Shown here: positions 9,432 to 19,232 of the stretch, in pieces | Position numbering within the stretch: position 1 is the first letter of the stretch | Layout: each line of letters opens with the position of its first letter | DNA from: Prevotella herbatica | GTDB lineage: Bacteria; Bacteroidota; Bacteroidia; Bacteroidales; Bacteroidaceae | Assembly: GCF_017347605.1 (NCBI RefSeq) | Contig: NZ_AP024484.1 | Coordinates: 186,001-250,000, forward strand | Reading direction: 5' to 3' | DNA length: 64,000 bases | Program-made: the position numbers and the translations under genes | The notes under the pieces: generated by a model | Databases searched by the model: none | Seen by the model: the letters and a program-made list of their open reading frames with translations, nothing else | What the model was told of the DNA's origin: nothing

Positions 9432-9439
9432 TATCTTCG
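9432..9439 (+). promoter_or_regulatory. -7 box of the cob operon, at the start codon
   Basis: TATCTTCG ends four bases before the cobU ATG, with TTTG near 9409. The start point would fall on or next to the ATG, so the message seems leaderless. There is therefore no room for a cobalamin riboswitch. Confidence 0.5.
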
Positions 9440-9443
9440 CAGT

Positions 9444-9971
9444 ATGAAAAGAATAATCTTAATAACAGGTGGACAGCGTTCCGGCAAAAGTGTCTATGCC
9501 GAAAAATTAGCTATTAGCCTTAGCCCAACCCCTATATATATAGCCACAGCACATATTTGGGATGAAGAGTTTATGTTAAGAGTTAAGAAGCATCAAGAAA
9601 GACGAGGTTCTAACTGGACAAATATTGAAGAAGAGAAATTTCTTTCACGCCATTACATATATAATAAGGTGTGTGTAATTGATTGCATAACATTATGGTG
9701 TACTAATTTTTTTTATGACAAAAATCGTGAAGATAATAATCAACCTAGCGTTGATGAATCTTTAAAAGCAGTCAAAGATGAATTTGATAAATTCACAAAT
9801 CAAGATGCAACTTTTATATTCGTAACTAATGAAATAGGCAGCGGTGGCGTTAGTGATAATCAAATACAAAGACGATTCACCGATTTGGAAGGTTGGATGA
9901 ACCAATATGTGGCAAGTAAAGCAGATGAAGTTATACTTATGGTTTCAGGTATCCCAGTCAAAATTAAATAA
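9444..9971 (+). CDS. cobU: Adenosylcobinamide kinase / adenosylcobinamide-phosphate guanylyltransferase
   Basis: CobU phosphorylates adenosylcobinamide and then transfers GMP to give AdoCbi-GDP, in the late assembly or salvage part of the B12 pathway. The 175-residue product has the P-loop GGQRSGKS (9-16), the CobU-type IATAHIWDEEF segment and the later VTNEIGSGGV motif. Length is normal. It heads cobU-cobT-cobS-cobC, and its stop is one base before the cobT start. The ATG lies right after a promoter box, so translation may begin at the 5' end of the message. Confidence 0.93.
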   Translation: MKRIILITGGQRSGKSVYAEKLAISLSPTPIYIATAHIWDEEFMLRVKKHQERRGSNWTNIEEEKFLSRHYIYNKVCVIDCITLWCTNFFYDKNREDNNQPSVDESLKAVKDEFDKFTNQDATFIFVTNEIGSGGVSDNQIQRRFTDLEGWMNQYVASKADEVILMVSGIPVKIK

Positions 9972-9972
9972 T

Positions 9973-11016
9973 ATGAAAAGAGTTTTTAACATACAATCTC
10001 CTTGCTTGGATATAAAACAAAACATTCAAGACAAGATCGACAATTTAAACAAGCCAAAAGGGTCTTTAGGAATGCTTGAAGATTTAGCATTGCAAATTTG
10101 TCTGATTCAGCAAACGCTATCACCAAAATTGTCACATCCTTGCCACATTCTTTTCGGTGGTGATCATGGAATTGAAAGAGAGGGCGTTTCTGTTTCTCCA
10201 CGCAATGTGACTTGGCAACAAATGATAAACTTCACAAGAGGCGGAGGTGGTGTTAATATGTTTTGCAATCAACACGGATTTGAATTAAAAATTATTGATA
10301 TTGGAGTTGATTATGACTTATCTGACAATCCTAAAATAATCAATCGCAAAATAGCAAATGGCACAAAAAATTTTCTATATGAAGCCGCAATCACAGAAGA
10401 ACAATTCTGGAATGCTATTGACATTGGTGCTGAGATGACGGATCTATGTATCTCTGAGGGATGTAATGTTATTAGCATTGGAGAAATGGGTATTGCAAAT
10501 ACCAGTCCATCAAGTATTTGGATGAGTATTTTCGGCGATATTCCTCTTATAGAATGTATCGGTGCTGGAGCAGGTTTATCTGATGACGGTATAAAGCATA
10601 AATATGAGATTTTAAAAACTGCTATAGAAAAATTCAACCATAATAATCACGACATAATTGATACAATTAGATATTTTGGCGGTTTCGAAATGGTTGGTGC
10701 TATAGGAAGTATGCTAAGAGCAGCAGAGAAGCACATGATAATACTTGTAGACGGTTTCATTATGTCGGCATGCATGCTAGCAGCAAGCAAATTATATCCT
10801 GAAATATTAAGATATGCTATTTTTGGGCACTGCGGAGATGAATTAGGACATCGTAAAATGCTAAATATGCTCAATGCTAAGCCACTATTATCACTTGGAT
10901 TGAGACTCGGAGAAGGCACAGGAGCACTTTGTGCCTACCCAATAATAGAATCAGCTGTTAATATGATAAACGAGATGAATAATTTTAATAATGCACATAT
11001 AACTAAATATTTTTAA
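9973..11016 (+). CDS. cobT: Nicotinate-nucleotide--dimethylbenzimidazole phosphoribosyltransferase
   Basis: CobT activates the lower ligand base by making alpha-ribazole phosphate from nicotinate mononucleotide and dimethylbenzimidazole. The 347-residue product has LNKPKGSLGMLEDLALQ near the N-terminus, FGGDHGIEREGVS, and the C-terminal GEGTGALCAYPII with the catalytic glutamate. The frame is open upstream into cobU, but the ATG at 9973, one base after the cobU stop, gives the normal family N-terminus and length. It is the second gene of the cob operon. Confidence 0.95.
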   Translation: MKRVFNIQSPCLDIKQNIQDKIDNLNKPKGSLGMLEDLALQICLIQQTLSPKLSHPCHILFGGDHGIEREGVSVSPRNVTWQQMINFTRGGGGVNMFCNQHGFELKIIDIGVDYDLSDNPKIINRKIANGTKNFLYEAAITEEQFWNAIDIGAEMTDLCISEGCNVISIGEMGIANTSPSSIWMSIFGDIPLIECIGAGAGLSDDGIKHKYEILKTAIEKFNHNNHDIIDTIRYFGGFEMVGAIGSMLRAAEKHMIILVDGFIMSACMLAASKLYPEILRYAIFGHCGDELGHRKMLNMLNAKPLLSLGLRLGEGTGALCAYPIIESAVNMINEMNNFNNAHITKYF

Positions 11017-11018
11017 AA

Positions 11019-11819
11019 ATGCTTGTTTCAATAGAAAAAGACAGAAAATTATATGATCGTATCTGGGCTGCACTGATATTCTTTACAAGATTACCATTCT
11101 GGAGAATACATCAACCACCCAAAGAAGCTTATGAAACCGTTGTTGAATTTTGGCCTCTTGTTGGGTGGATTACAGCACCAATAATGGCTGTTATATTATT
11201 TTTCGGACCAAGATTCATGCCATACGATCTAGCTATAATATTAGCTATTCTATCACGAATAGCGATAACAGGAGCTTTACATGAAGATGGGCTAACCGAC
11301 TTTATTGATGGTTTTGGTGGTGGTGGTAATGACAGAAATAGAATTCTCGACATTATGAAAGACAGTAAGATTGGGACATACGGTGTACTTGGAATTACAA
11401 TTTATCTCTTTACATTTTATAAATGTCTATCTCTATGTTCACCTATGAATGCAGCAATAATGGTAATTGCAGCTGACCCTTTCTGTAAAATGCTAACATC
11501 CCAGATCATCCAAATGATGCCATACGCTCGGACTGCAGAAACTGCAAAAAATGGTGTCGTATATAAGAAATTCAACATACGAGGAGGTATACTATTAATG
11601 CTACAAGGAGGAATCCCTATTTCTATTATCTGGTACTTTTTCGGTTTATCTTATATATGTATTACAGTCCCAGGAATTGTATTGTATTTTCTATATCTAT
11701 TTGTATGGAAGCGCATACATGGTTATACAGGAGACTGTTGTGGAGCAATATTTCTAATGACGGAATTAAGCTTCTACATAACTTTTATTATTACTCACTA
11801 TAATTATTTCACAAATTAA
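11019..11819 (+). CDS. cobS: Adenosylcobinamide-GDP ribazoletransferase (cobalamin synthase)
   Basis: CobS joins AdoCbi-GDP with alpha-ribazole (phosphate) in the inner membrane to complete cobalamin. The 266-residue product has several hydrophobic segments and the family motif GALHEDGLTDFIDGFGGGG (about 86-105), with the acidic residues used to bind Mg2+. It starts two bases after cobT and is followed four bases later by the phosphatase, so it is clearly co-transcribed. Confidence 0.95.
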   Translation: MLVSIEKDRKLYDRIWAALIFFTRLPFWRIHQPPKEAYETVVEFWPLVGWITAPIMAVILFFGPRFMPYDLAIILAILSRIAITGALHEDGLTDFIDGFGGGGNDRNRILDIMKDSKIGTYGVLGITIYLFTFYKCLSLCSPMNAAIMVIAADPFCKMLTSQIIQMMPYARTAETAKNGVVYKKFNIRGGILLMLQGGIPISIIWYFFGLSYICITVPGIVLYFLYLFVWKRIHGYTGDCCGAIFLMTELSFYITFIITHYNYFTN

Positions 11820-11823
11820 GATA

Positions 11824-12360
11824 ATGAAAGTTACACTTATCAGACACACAAAAGTTGGAGTACCCAAGGGGACATGTTATGGTTGGAGTGATATTCCTGT
11901 GGCAGGAACTTTCATGGAAGAAGCTTCTATAACAAAAGAAAAATTAGAGCATTTAAAACCTTTTGATATCATTTATTCTTCCCCACTTACGAGAGCACGC
12001 AAGTTAGCTGCAGCATGTGGCTATTCAAATCCAATACTAGAAGATAGACTTAAAGAAATGAATATGGGTGATTGGGAAATGCGCTTATATGATGATATAG
12101 CTAATGAGGATCCACATATATTTGATTGGTATGACGACTATATGCACTTGGAAGCAACCGGAGGTGAGAGTTTTCCTATATTATATCAACGCGTTGCTGA
12201 TTTTCTTGACGAATTAAAAGACAAGCCATATAAAAATGTTGCGATATTTGCCCATGGGGGTGTTTTGGTATGTGCAGGAATATATGGGAAATTATTTGAA
12301 AAAGAAAATGCCTTCGAAAATCTTGTAGATTACGGAGGCATTGAAACTATAGAGATTTAA
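11824..12360 (+). CDS. cobC: Alpha-ribazole phosphatase / histidine phosphatase family protein
   Basis: The 178-residue product belongs to the histidine phosphatase superfamily: the catalytic LIRHTKV (5-11), YSSPLTRARKLA with the second arginine, and FAHGGVLV with the second histidine near residue 143. The first motif is RHT rather than the common RHG, which fits CobC-type enzymes. In the last position of the cob operon it most likely removes the 5' phosphate from alpha-ribazole phosphate or adenosylcobalamin phosphate. It ends seven bases before the convergent arabinofuranosidase gene. Confidence 0.85.
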   Translation: MKVTLIRHTKVGVPKGTCYGWSDIPVAGTFMEEASITKEKLEHLKPFDIIYSSPLTRARKLAAACGYSNPILEDRLKEMNMGDWEMRLYDDIANEDPHIFDWYDDYMHLEATGGESFPILYQRVADFLDELKDKPYKNVAIFAHGGVLVCAGIYGKLFEKENAFENLVDYGGIETIEI

Positions 12361-12366
12361 GAATCT

Positions 12367-14940
12367 CTATAGTTCTATTCCAACAACAGAATAAGCTGGG
12401 AGTTGGATTATATTATTACCTATTACTAATGCAGAACTTGTATTATTAGTATCATTTGATATTCGCTCTGTTGTCTTACTTTCTGGACTTCCTCCAAACA
12501 TCACATATTTTGTATTTGAAGAAAGATTCATGCCATTAACTTTAAGACAAACCTTTGTAGGTAATGCGTTAACAAGCTTAAGATATGTCTTACCTTTAGT
12601 TTCGTCTCTCACTACACTTGAAGCTACACGATAAGCATACTTTTCTTCAATATTTATCTTTGAGCTAATATACTTATCACCAGAGAAATTTGAAAACAAA
12701 GCCTGAGTTTCATAGCTCGGGGTAGTAACAATATTTGTTTCATCAAAATAAATAAGATCAGGATTCCAATTTTTATGCTTATCATTACATAGCAGCGGAG
12801 CATAACTCGTCATTTCAACAACATCTGCATTGCGCTCTACATTGCAAAGATATATCGCTTCAGCTAATGCTGATTCCATAGTTCTTGTATGTGATGCATA
12901 TTCACCAAGATATACCTTTGGAGCATTTTTATCATAACTATCATAATAATCAGTATTATGCAAGAACCAACCTGTAGATTCATAATAATGTTCATCGACA
13001 GCGTCAATATATTTCTTATTTTGATTAGCAAACTTCCAACCCTCAACATAATCTGACGACGGATTGTGAAAAGGACCAACAGTACCAACGACCTCAATAT
13101 TTGGATATTTAGCTTTAACAGCTTTACATATCATCAAATATCTTTCCTCGAAAACTGTTGATATTAAATCTTCATTGCCAATACCGATCATTTTTAAATT
13201 GAATGGAGACGGATGACCAGCTTCTTGGCGCATCTTTGCCCATTTTGAAGTAGCAGGATCGCCATTAGCCCATTCTATCATATCTAGTACATCCTGTATA
13301 TATTCAGGCATCTTATCCATAGGAATACCACATTGTTGACCTCCTATACCTTTTGTGTTAGCAGAAGAATTCTGACAAGGAACTCCCGCTGCCATAACAG
13401 GTAAAGGTTCTGCTCCTATATCTTCACAGAACTGGAAATATTCGTAGTATCCCAATCCTCTAGACTGATGATAATTCCAGATATTTCTTTCAGGCTTTCT
13501 ATCTTGTAAAGGTCCGATAGTCTCTTTCCAATTATATATATTGTCTATCCCATCACCATGTAACATACATCCGCCAGGGAAACGAACAAATTTTGGTTTA
13601 AGATTTGCTATTGTCTGAGCTAAGTCAATTCTCATTCCATGGCCTTTGAAAGTTTGATGAGGGAATAAAGAAATCATATCTACAGCTATCTGTCCTTGGT
13701 TCTTACCTGTTATAATTAAAGCAAGATCATGAAGTTTATTAAGATATTCTTGATGCTTTTTCGTATCTAATTTTAAATTCAAGTTATACTTAATCCATTC
13801 ATTACCTTCTATTTTTATTTTTCCTTCGGCAATAGAATTTCCCAAAGAATCAACAAGAGAAATTATTAATTGATTTTTACGACCATCAATACAACGTGCA
13901 AACATAGAGAAATCAAAATCATTTCCTTTAGACGAGATTATATTATCCCATCCAGAATTAATAAGTGAACTCTTGTTTATTATTGCATAATGCTGATTAT
14001 TCTTACTTAAAGGCTTTTCTGTAGATATAACTATTGGTTGATCTGATTTCCAACCTGTCGAAGCATTCCATCCAACATGATCTTTATCAGTATATTCAAA
14101 ATCTCTATTTTTTAAAAGTTCTGCATACAACCCACCGTCGGCAGCGTAATTAATATCTTCAAAGAACACTCCGATCAACTTATTGCTTATTTTCTTAGTT
14201 TTTGTAAAATCAATGTCAATAGTTGCATTTATACTATCACCTATATTTGGAAAATGTTTCCCATCATCAGCCATTTTCTCACTATACTTTAGGTTGTCCT
14301 TATCCAAAGTAGTAAACCAATTTCTGATATAATTAAGGTGCAATGCTGGTATTTCAAATTCATTCCCTAAATACGACTTTCCGTTTACAGAATCTCTATC
14401 CATTTGCCATAAGACATCATCAGCCTCCGATTCAACAGAATCTTCCTCAAAATGTCTGAAATCTTCAGAAGCATGAACATATCTCTTACCTTTTACGGTT
14501 TTAAGATAAATATCAAAACCACCATCATCCATTTGATAAACAATAGGATTATGAACTCCACATTCAGCAACTAAAGGATAGTCTTGCGGGCGCCATGTTA
14601 TCAAATCCTCAGAATATGCAGCAGCAAAAATAGGAGCAGTGTTATTCACTCCCCAAACAGCACGCCAAGTTCCATCTTTTGCCTTAATTACAAAAGGATT
14701 ATGCATCTTTTTCTCTGCACCCCATTGACCATAATCAGAAGAACACAACTGTCCGACATCATTCCACTTTCCTTTTTCTCCGAGATAAGCCAGATGCAAT
14801 CCATCTTTTTCTCCTGGAGAATAAATAAATATCTGACATGTTGAATCTTTACCAGATATCGTATATTCTGGTTCTACATTCTGCGCCATAGCACTTAATT
14901 GAAGTACGAGCGAGATTAAAAGTATATTTAACTTCTTCAT
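12367..14940 (-). CDS. Secreted GH51 alpha-L-arabinofuranosidase with an N-terminal GH43-like region
   Basis: The 857-residue product has a signal peptide (MKKLNILLISLVLQLSAMA). Residues about 25-220 look like part of a five-bladed GH43-type propeller (DGTWRAVWGVNN, YSEDLITWRPQDYP, HASEDFRHFEED). A jelly-roll-like region follows from about 245 (FFEDINYAADGGLYAELLKN), then a GH51 catalytic barrel. The acid/base glutamate is in GIGNED and the nucleophile is the glutamate in YLGEYASH. It should release arabinose from plant arabinans or arabinoxylans outside the inner membrane. The start at 14940 is chosen for the signal peptide; the frame extends about 20 codons upstream. The propeller part seems too short to be catalytic and may bind glycan. 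Confidence 0.88.
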   Translation of the reverse strand: MKKLNILLISLVLQLSAMAQNVEPEYTISGKDSTCQIFIYSPGEKDGLHLAYLGEKGKWNDVGQLCSSDYGQWGAEKKMHNPFVIKAKDGTWRAVWGVNNTAPIFAAAYSEDLITWRPQDYPLVAECGVHNPIVYQMDDGGFDIYLKTVKGKRYVHASEDFRHFEEDSVESEADDVLWQMDRDSVNGKSYLGNEFEIPALHLNYIRNWFTTLDKDNLKYSEKMADDGKHFPNIGDSINATIDIDFTKTKKISNKLIGVFFEDINYAADGGLYAELLKNRDFEYTDKDHVGWNASTGWKSDQPIVISTEKPLSKNNQHYAIINKSSLINSGWDNIISSKGNDFDFSMFARCIDGRKNQLIISLVDSLGNSIAEGKIKIEGNEWIKYNLNLKLDTKKHQEYLNKLHDLALIITGKNQGQIAVDMISLFPHQTFKGHGMRIDLAQTIANLKPKFVRFPGGCMLHGDGIDNIYNWKETIGPLQDRKPERNIWNYHQSRGLGYYEYFQFCEDIGAEPLPVMAAGVPCQNSSANTKGIGGQQCGIPMDKMPEYIQDVLDMIEWANGDPATSKWAKMRQEAGHPSPFNLKMIGIGNEDLISTVFEERYLMICKAVKAKYPNIEVVGTVGPFHNPSSDYVEGWKFANQNKKYIDAVDEHYYESTGWFLHNTDYYDSYDKNAPKVYLGEYASHTRTMESALAEAIYLCNVERNADVVEMTSYAPLLCNDKHKNWNPDLIYFDETNIVTTPSYETQALFSNFSGDKYISSKINIEEKYAYRVASSVVRDETKGKTYLKLVNALPTKVCLKVNGMNLSSNTKYVMFGGSPESKTTERISNDTNNTSSALVIGNNIIQLPAYSVVGIEL

Positions 14941-14966
14941 GATAATACATTTTGTCTCATTAAAAG

Positions 14967-14999
14967 GGGACTGATTCGCATCACTGCGTACCAGTCCCA
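14967..14999 (-). terminator. Nested hairpin between folD and the arabinofuranosidase gene
   Basis: On the minus strand GGGACTG pairs with CAGTCCC and encloses CGCA-GTGA-TGCG; CCTTTTAA follows. It lies about 45 bases after the folD stop and may end the ffh-folD message or attenuate reading into the next gene. Confidence 0.55.
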
Positions 15000-15042
15000 T
15001 AAAAATTAGAGAGTTATAAAAAAATCAAGTTATATTTCTTTT

Positions 15043-15921
15043 TCATTTATAATATTCTTTTTTACCTGCTGCCAATGTATTCTTCATTAGAGAACAAATT
15101 GTCATAGGACCAACGCCTCCAGGAACAGGAGTTATAAAAGAACATTTTTGAGCAACTTCATCAAACTTTACGTCACCATTAAGTCTGAATCCACTCTTTC
15201 GCGTAGCATCAGGAACACGTGTTGTACCAACATCAACTATTACAGCACCATCTTTTACCATATCAGCCGTAACAAAATTTGGTCTACCAATTGCTGCTAT
15301 TATTATGTCAGCCTCGAAGCATTCCTTCTTTAAATCTTTAGAATGACTATGGCAAACTGTAACCGTAGCATCACCAAAATTTTTCTGCATCATTAATTGA
15401 GCCATCGGCTTACCAACAATATTACTTCTTCCTAACACCACACATTTTTTTCCACTTGTTTCTATACCATAATGTTTTAGCAATGTTATTATACCCAACG
15501 GAGTTGCAGATATAAAACAAGGTAGACCAATTGCCATTCTTCCAACGTTAATAGGATGAAAGCCATCTACATCTTTACGATAGTCAACAGCCATGATAAT
15601 TTTTTGTTCATCAATATGCTTTGGCAAAGGCAATTGAACGATAAAACCGTCAACATCAGAATCCTTATTCAATCGATCAACGCATAAAAGTAGTTCTTCC
15701 TCTGTGACATCATCCTCATAACGAATTAGAGTTGACTTAAATCCACATTGTTCACATGCAATGACTTTGTTCTTGACATAAGTTTCAGAGCCACCATCAT
15801 GACCAACCAAAACAGCAGCTAAATGTGGTTGTTTACCACCTGTCGCTAGAATTTCTTTTACCTCTTCAGCTATTTCAGCCTTGATAGCTGCAGCTGTAGC
15901 CTTTCCATCGATTAATTGCAT
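15043..15921 (-). CDS. folD: Methylenetetrahydrofolate dehydrogenase / cyclohydrolase
   Basis: FolD interconverts 5,10-methylene-, methenyl- and 10-formyl-tetrahydrofolate with NADP in the cytoplasm. The 292-residue product has the catalytic YVKNK (lysine of the YxxxK motif, about 49-53), the [13 protein letters not shown] stretch, the NADP loop [14 protein letters not shown] and the C-terminal [10 protein letters not shown]. It lies 17 bases downstream of ffh, so the two are probably co-transcribed. Confidence 0.97.
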   Translation of the reverse strand: MQLIDGKATAAAIKAEIAEEVKEILATGGKQPHLAAVLVGHDGGSETYVKNKVIACEQCGFKSTLIRYEDDVTEEELLLCVDRLNKDSDVDGFIVQLPLPKHIDEQKIIMAVDYRKDVDGFHPINVGRMAIGLPCFISATPLGIITLLKHYGIETSGKKCVVLGRSNIVGKPMAQLMMQKNFGDATVTVCHSHSKDLKKECFEADIIIAAIGRPNFVTADMVKDGAVIVDVGTTRVPDATRKSGFRLNGDVKFDEVAQKCSFITPVPGGVGPMTICSLMKNTLAAGKKEYYK

Positions 15922-15938
15922 TATAGTAATAATTTATA

Positions 15939-17288
15939 TTATTGTTTTGGCATTCCCGGCATTTTCATACCTTTCATGCGGCTCATCATGCCTGCCATCT
16001 GGTTACCAGTAACCATCTTCATCATCTTACGAGTCTGATCAAACTGTTTTACGAGTTTATTAACTTCCTGTATACTTGTACCAGAACCTTTAGCTATTCT
16101 TTGGCGGCGACTAGTATTAAGAATCTCTGGTGTTGTACGCTCAACAGGAGTCATACTTCTAATAATGGCTTCAATACCATTAAAAGCATTATCATCTATA
16201 TCAACATCCTTTATAGCCTTTCCTACTCCTGGAATCATACTTGCCAAGTCTTTTAGATTACCCATTTTTTTAATTTGCTCTATCTGATTAAGGAAATCAT
16301 TAAAATCAAATTTATTTTTCTGTATTTTTTTCTGCAGTCTCTTAGCTTCTTCCTCATCAAACTGTTCTTGGGCACGTTCAACAAGTGAAACAATATCACC
16401 CATTCCCAATATACGATCTGCCATACGTGCAGGATGGAAAACATCTATAGCTTCCATCTTCTCACCAGTACCAACAAACTTAATTGGTTTAGTTACTACT
16501 GTTCTGATAGAAAGTGCTGCACCACCGCGTGTATCACCATCAAGTTTAGTAAGGACAACTCCGTCAAAATCTAATCTATCATTAAATTCCTTTGCAGTAT
16601 TAACAGCATCTTGACCAGTCATTGAATCGACAACAAACAAGGTTTCATCTGGATTCAAAGCTATTTTAAGATTAGAGATCTCTGTCATCATCTGCTCATC
16701 AACGGCAAGTCGACCAGCTGTATCCACAATAACAACATCATAGCCTTTAGCCTTAGCTTCTTGTATTGCATTCTTTGCAATATCAATCACATTTTTGCTT
16801 TCTGGCTCAGAATATACAGGCACAGCAATTTGTTCACCTACGACTTTTAACTGTTCTACAGCGGCAGGACGATACACGTCACAAGCTACCAACAAAGGTT
16901 TTTTATTCTTCTTGGTCTTTAGTATATTAGCTAGTTTGCCACTAAATGTGGTTTTACCTGAACCTTGAAGACCACTCATCAATATTATAGCAGGATGACC
17001 TTCAAGTTTAAGTTCAGCAGTATCACCTCCCATGAGTTCTGCCAATTCGTCATGAACCAATTTAATCATCAATTGACCTGGTTTCACGGCGGTTAGCACA
17101 TTCATACCCATTGCCTTTTTCTTTACATTGTCAGCAAAAGCTTTTGCTACTTTGTAGTTCACATCGGCATCAAGAAGTGCTCTGCGCACATCTTTAAGAG
17201 TTTCAGCAACGTTTATTTCTGTGATTTGTCCCTCGCCCTTAAGTATTTTGAATGAGCGCTCTAATCTATCACTAAGATTTTCAAACAT
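15939..17288 (-). CDS. ffh: Signal recognition particle protein Ffh
   Basis: Ffh binds 4.5S RNA and signal sequences and brings ribosomes to FtsY at the inner membrane. The 449-residue product has the N bundle (1-90), the G domain with GLQGSGKTT (109-117), DVYRPAA, DTAGRL and TKLDGD, and a methionine-rich M domain at the C-terminus ending in MMSRMKGMKMPGMPKQ. Length is typical. It is the upstream gene of an ffh-folD pair. Confidence 0.97.
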   Translation of the reverse strand: MFENLSDRLERSFKILKGEGQITEINVAETLKDVRRALLDADVNYKVAKAFADNVKKKAMGMNVLTAVKPGQLMIKLVHDELAELMGGDTAELKLEGHPAIILMSGLQGSGKTTFSGKLANILKTKKNKKPLLVACDVYRPAAVEQLKVVGEQIAVPVYSEPESKNVIDIAKNAIQEAKAKGYDVVIVDTAGRLAVDEQMMTEISNLKIALNPDETLFVVDSMTGQDAVNTAKEFNDRLDFDGVVLTKLDGDTRGGAALSIRTVVTKPIKFVGTGEKMEAIDVFHPARMADRILGMGDIVSLVERAQEQFDEEEAKRLQKKIQKNKFDFNDFLNQIEQIKKMGNLKDLASMIPGVGKAIKDVDIDDNAFNGIEAIIRSMTPVERTTPEILNTSRRQRIAKGSGTSIQEVNKLVKQFDQTRKMMKMVTGNQMAGMMSRMKGMKMPGMPKQ

Positions 17289-17493
17289 ATGATATTTCTT
17301 TTTTTATATTTCTCTTTCAACGCAAAATGTACTTATTTTATGTTGTAAAACGATGTACTATACTGCTTTCATGCAAAATTACATAATTAATAATATAAAA
17401 AAGAGTGTTAGATAATATTTTAAAAAAAATTAATAGAGTTTCTACTTTAATCTCCATAAATATTTATATAGCATTATTACATAACATAGCTGT

Positions 17494-18435
17494 TTACTGT
17501 TTGAATTTCATAATCAAAGGTAAATGATCACTATAGCCATTTAAATATTTTGCCCCTCTAAAATTTCTGAAAGGCTGCACACCACCATAAATTTCATCCT
17601 CAATAAGAAGAAACTTATAATCAGCAATACTACAACTTATGACCAATGATTTTAGTGTGTTACTGCAAAAAACATGGTCAAGACTCCCCCATTCTCCTTT
17701 ATACTTATATGTTCCTTTAGCCCCATTACTACCACAAGCATTAGCCGAAACATCAGTCATTCCGAATTTACTTATATATTGTAAACTTTTATCACTAGCA
17801 TAGTCATTAAAATCTCCAGCAACAATAATCTTAGCCAATGGGGATATTATTTTTATTGAATCAATAGCTGAAGTAAGCTTCTTAGCAACAGCCATTCTAT
17901 TTGGTCGTGAAGCCAATTCACCACCAGTTCGACTTGGAGCATGAACAACAAATACATGAACAGTATCGCCACTGATAATTTTCCCTGACGCATAAAGGAT
18001 ATCACGAGTAGGTCTCATATCTTTTATCGGAGTAACCCTTATTGGATGCCAATCTATCAATTGAAACTCAAATGGAGAATATAACAAAGCTACATCTATG
18101 CCTCTTTTATCCGGAGAATTTGTAACAAGATATTCGTATCTAGCCTGGCGGAGTAATGAACGTTTTGTCAAGTCACGCATAACACTGTCATTCTCTACCT
18201 CACACAATGCAACCATATCAGGGAGTACCCAACGCCCAGAATCCTCACCACATGCTATTATTTCCTGACCAATATGATTAATCTTCTTCCAATATCTACC
18301 ATTATTCCAATAATGATAGCTATCAGGAAGAAACTCAGTATCATTCTTCAGTGAATCATGTTGAGTATCAAAAAGATTCTCACAGTTCAATTCGACGAAA
18401 GTAAAGATACTGAGCAATAAATAAAATATTTTCAT
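17494..18435 (-). CDS. Endonuclease/exonuclease/phosphatase family protein
   Basis: The 313-residue product starts with a hydrophobic stretch (MKIFYLLLSIFTFVELN) that may be a signal peptide, running straight into the EEP fold motif NCENLF. Further EEP features are VALCEVEND (metal-binding glutamate), HAPSRTGG, VAGDFNDY and the C-terminal GYSDHLPLIM with the catalytic Asp-His pair. It could cut DNA or RNA or act as a phosphodiesterase outside the inner membrane; the substrate is unknown. It starts 10 bases after the tyrA stop and is probably the last gene of the Phe/Tyr operon, with no evident link to that pathway. Confidence 0.85.
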   Translation of the reverse strand: MKIFYLLLSIFTFVELNCENLFDTQHDSLKNDTEFLPDSYHYWNNGRYWKKINHIGQEIIACGEDSGRWVLPDMVALCEVENDSVMRDLTKRSLLRQARYEYLVTNSPDKRGIDVALLYSPFEFQLIDWHPIRVTPIKDMRPTRDILYASGKIISGDTVHVFVVHAPSRTGGELASRPNRMAVAKKLTSAIDSIKIISPLAKIIVAGDFNDYASDKSLQYISKFGMTDVSANACGSNGAKGTYKYKGEWGSLDHVFCSNTLKSLVISCSIADYKFLLIEDEIYGGVQPFRNFRGAKYLNGYSDHLPLIMKFKQ

Positions 18436-18445
18436 AATTGAATAA

Positions 18446-19231
18446 TCATACCAGATCCTCTTTCACATGCTGTCTAATCTTGGTAAGATATGCCTTCATC
18501 GCTTTAGCATCTTTTTTATCAATAATATCCATCAATTCCTTCAACTCTTCGCGTATTTTAGACACCTGACCGCTTGTGTAAGGATTGAACAATATTTCCT
18601 GAAGCAGATAATCATCTTCATTCAAAACACCTTTAGCAATACGCATGTGACGCTTAAAAGTGGTTCCAGGAGCATCTTGATGTTTCATTACAGCTGCAAA
18701 AACAAATGTAGACACAAACGGAATACTCAATGAGTAAGCTACCGTCTCATCATGTTCAAGGAAGGTGTATTCATATATATTAAGTCCAAGTTTCTGATAT
18801 AAATCCTTAAAGAATATACGTCCCATGTAATCACCCTCACTAATTATGATTGCATTTTCCTCACTAAGTTGGTTGAGATTTGCAAATGTTGGACCAAACA
18901 TAGGGTGAGTACTAACATAAGGATGTCCACTCTGCTCATAAAAATCCTTTAAACCTGTCTTTACACTTGCGATATCACTAACGATACATTCCGTTGGCAA
19001 ATACGGCAAAATTTCCTTAAATGCAGATAGTGTATATTTAACCGTAACTGCATTTATAACCAATTCTGGCGCAAAGTTCTTGACTTCGTCCAATGTTGTA
19101 AAACGTTGGCAGTTATATGTAAAGCGCATTCTCTTGGCATCTTTTTCATATACAGCCACCTCATGTTCAAAACTGAGCAGGTCGATGAAAAAACTTCCCA
19201 TCTTACCTGCTCCCATTATCAATATTTTCAT
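18446..19231 (-). CDS. tyrA: Prephenate dehydrogenase
   Basis: TyrA oxidises prephenate to 4-hydroxyphenylpyruvate with NAD, leading to tyrosine. The 261-residue product starts with a Rossmann motif (GAGKMG, 7-12) and has SDIASVKTGL and the active-site STHPMFGP (about 107-114). It has no chorismate mutase domain; that activity is in the adjacent upstream gene, whose stop is one base before this start. No ACT domain is present, so feedback control is likely through other enzymes. Confidence 0.92.
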   Translation of the reverse strand: MKILIMGAGKMGSFFIDLLSFEHEVAVYEKDAKRMRFTYNCQRFTTLDEVKNFAPELVINAVTVKYTLSAFKEILPYLPTECIVSDIASVKTGLKDFYEQSGHPYVSTHPMFGPTFANLNQLSEENAIIISEGDYMGRIFFKDLYQKLGLNIYEYTFLEHDETVAYSLSIPFVSTFVFAAVMKHQDAPGTTFKRHMRIAKGVLNEDDYLLQEILFNPYTSGQVSKIREELKELMDIIDKKDAKAMKAYLTKIRQHVKEDLV

Positions 19232-19232
19232 C

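Noticed and set aside
9250..9443. Possible cobalamin riboswitch upstream of cobU
   Set aside because: The promoter box ends four bases before the ATG and no B12-box-like sequence was seen, so there is no transcribed leader to hold one.
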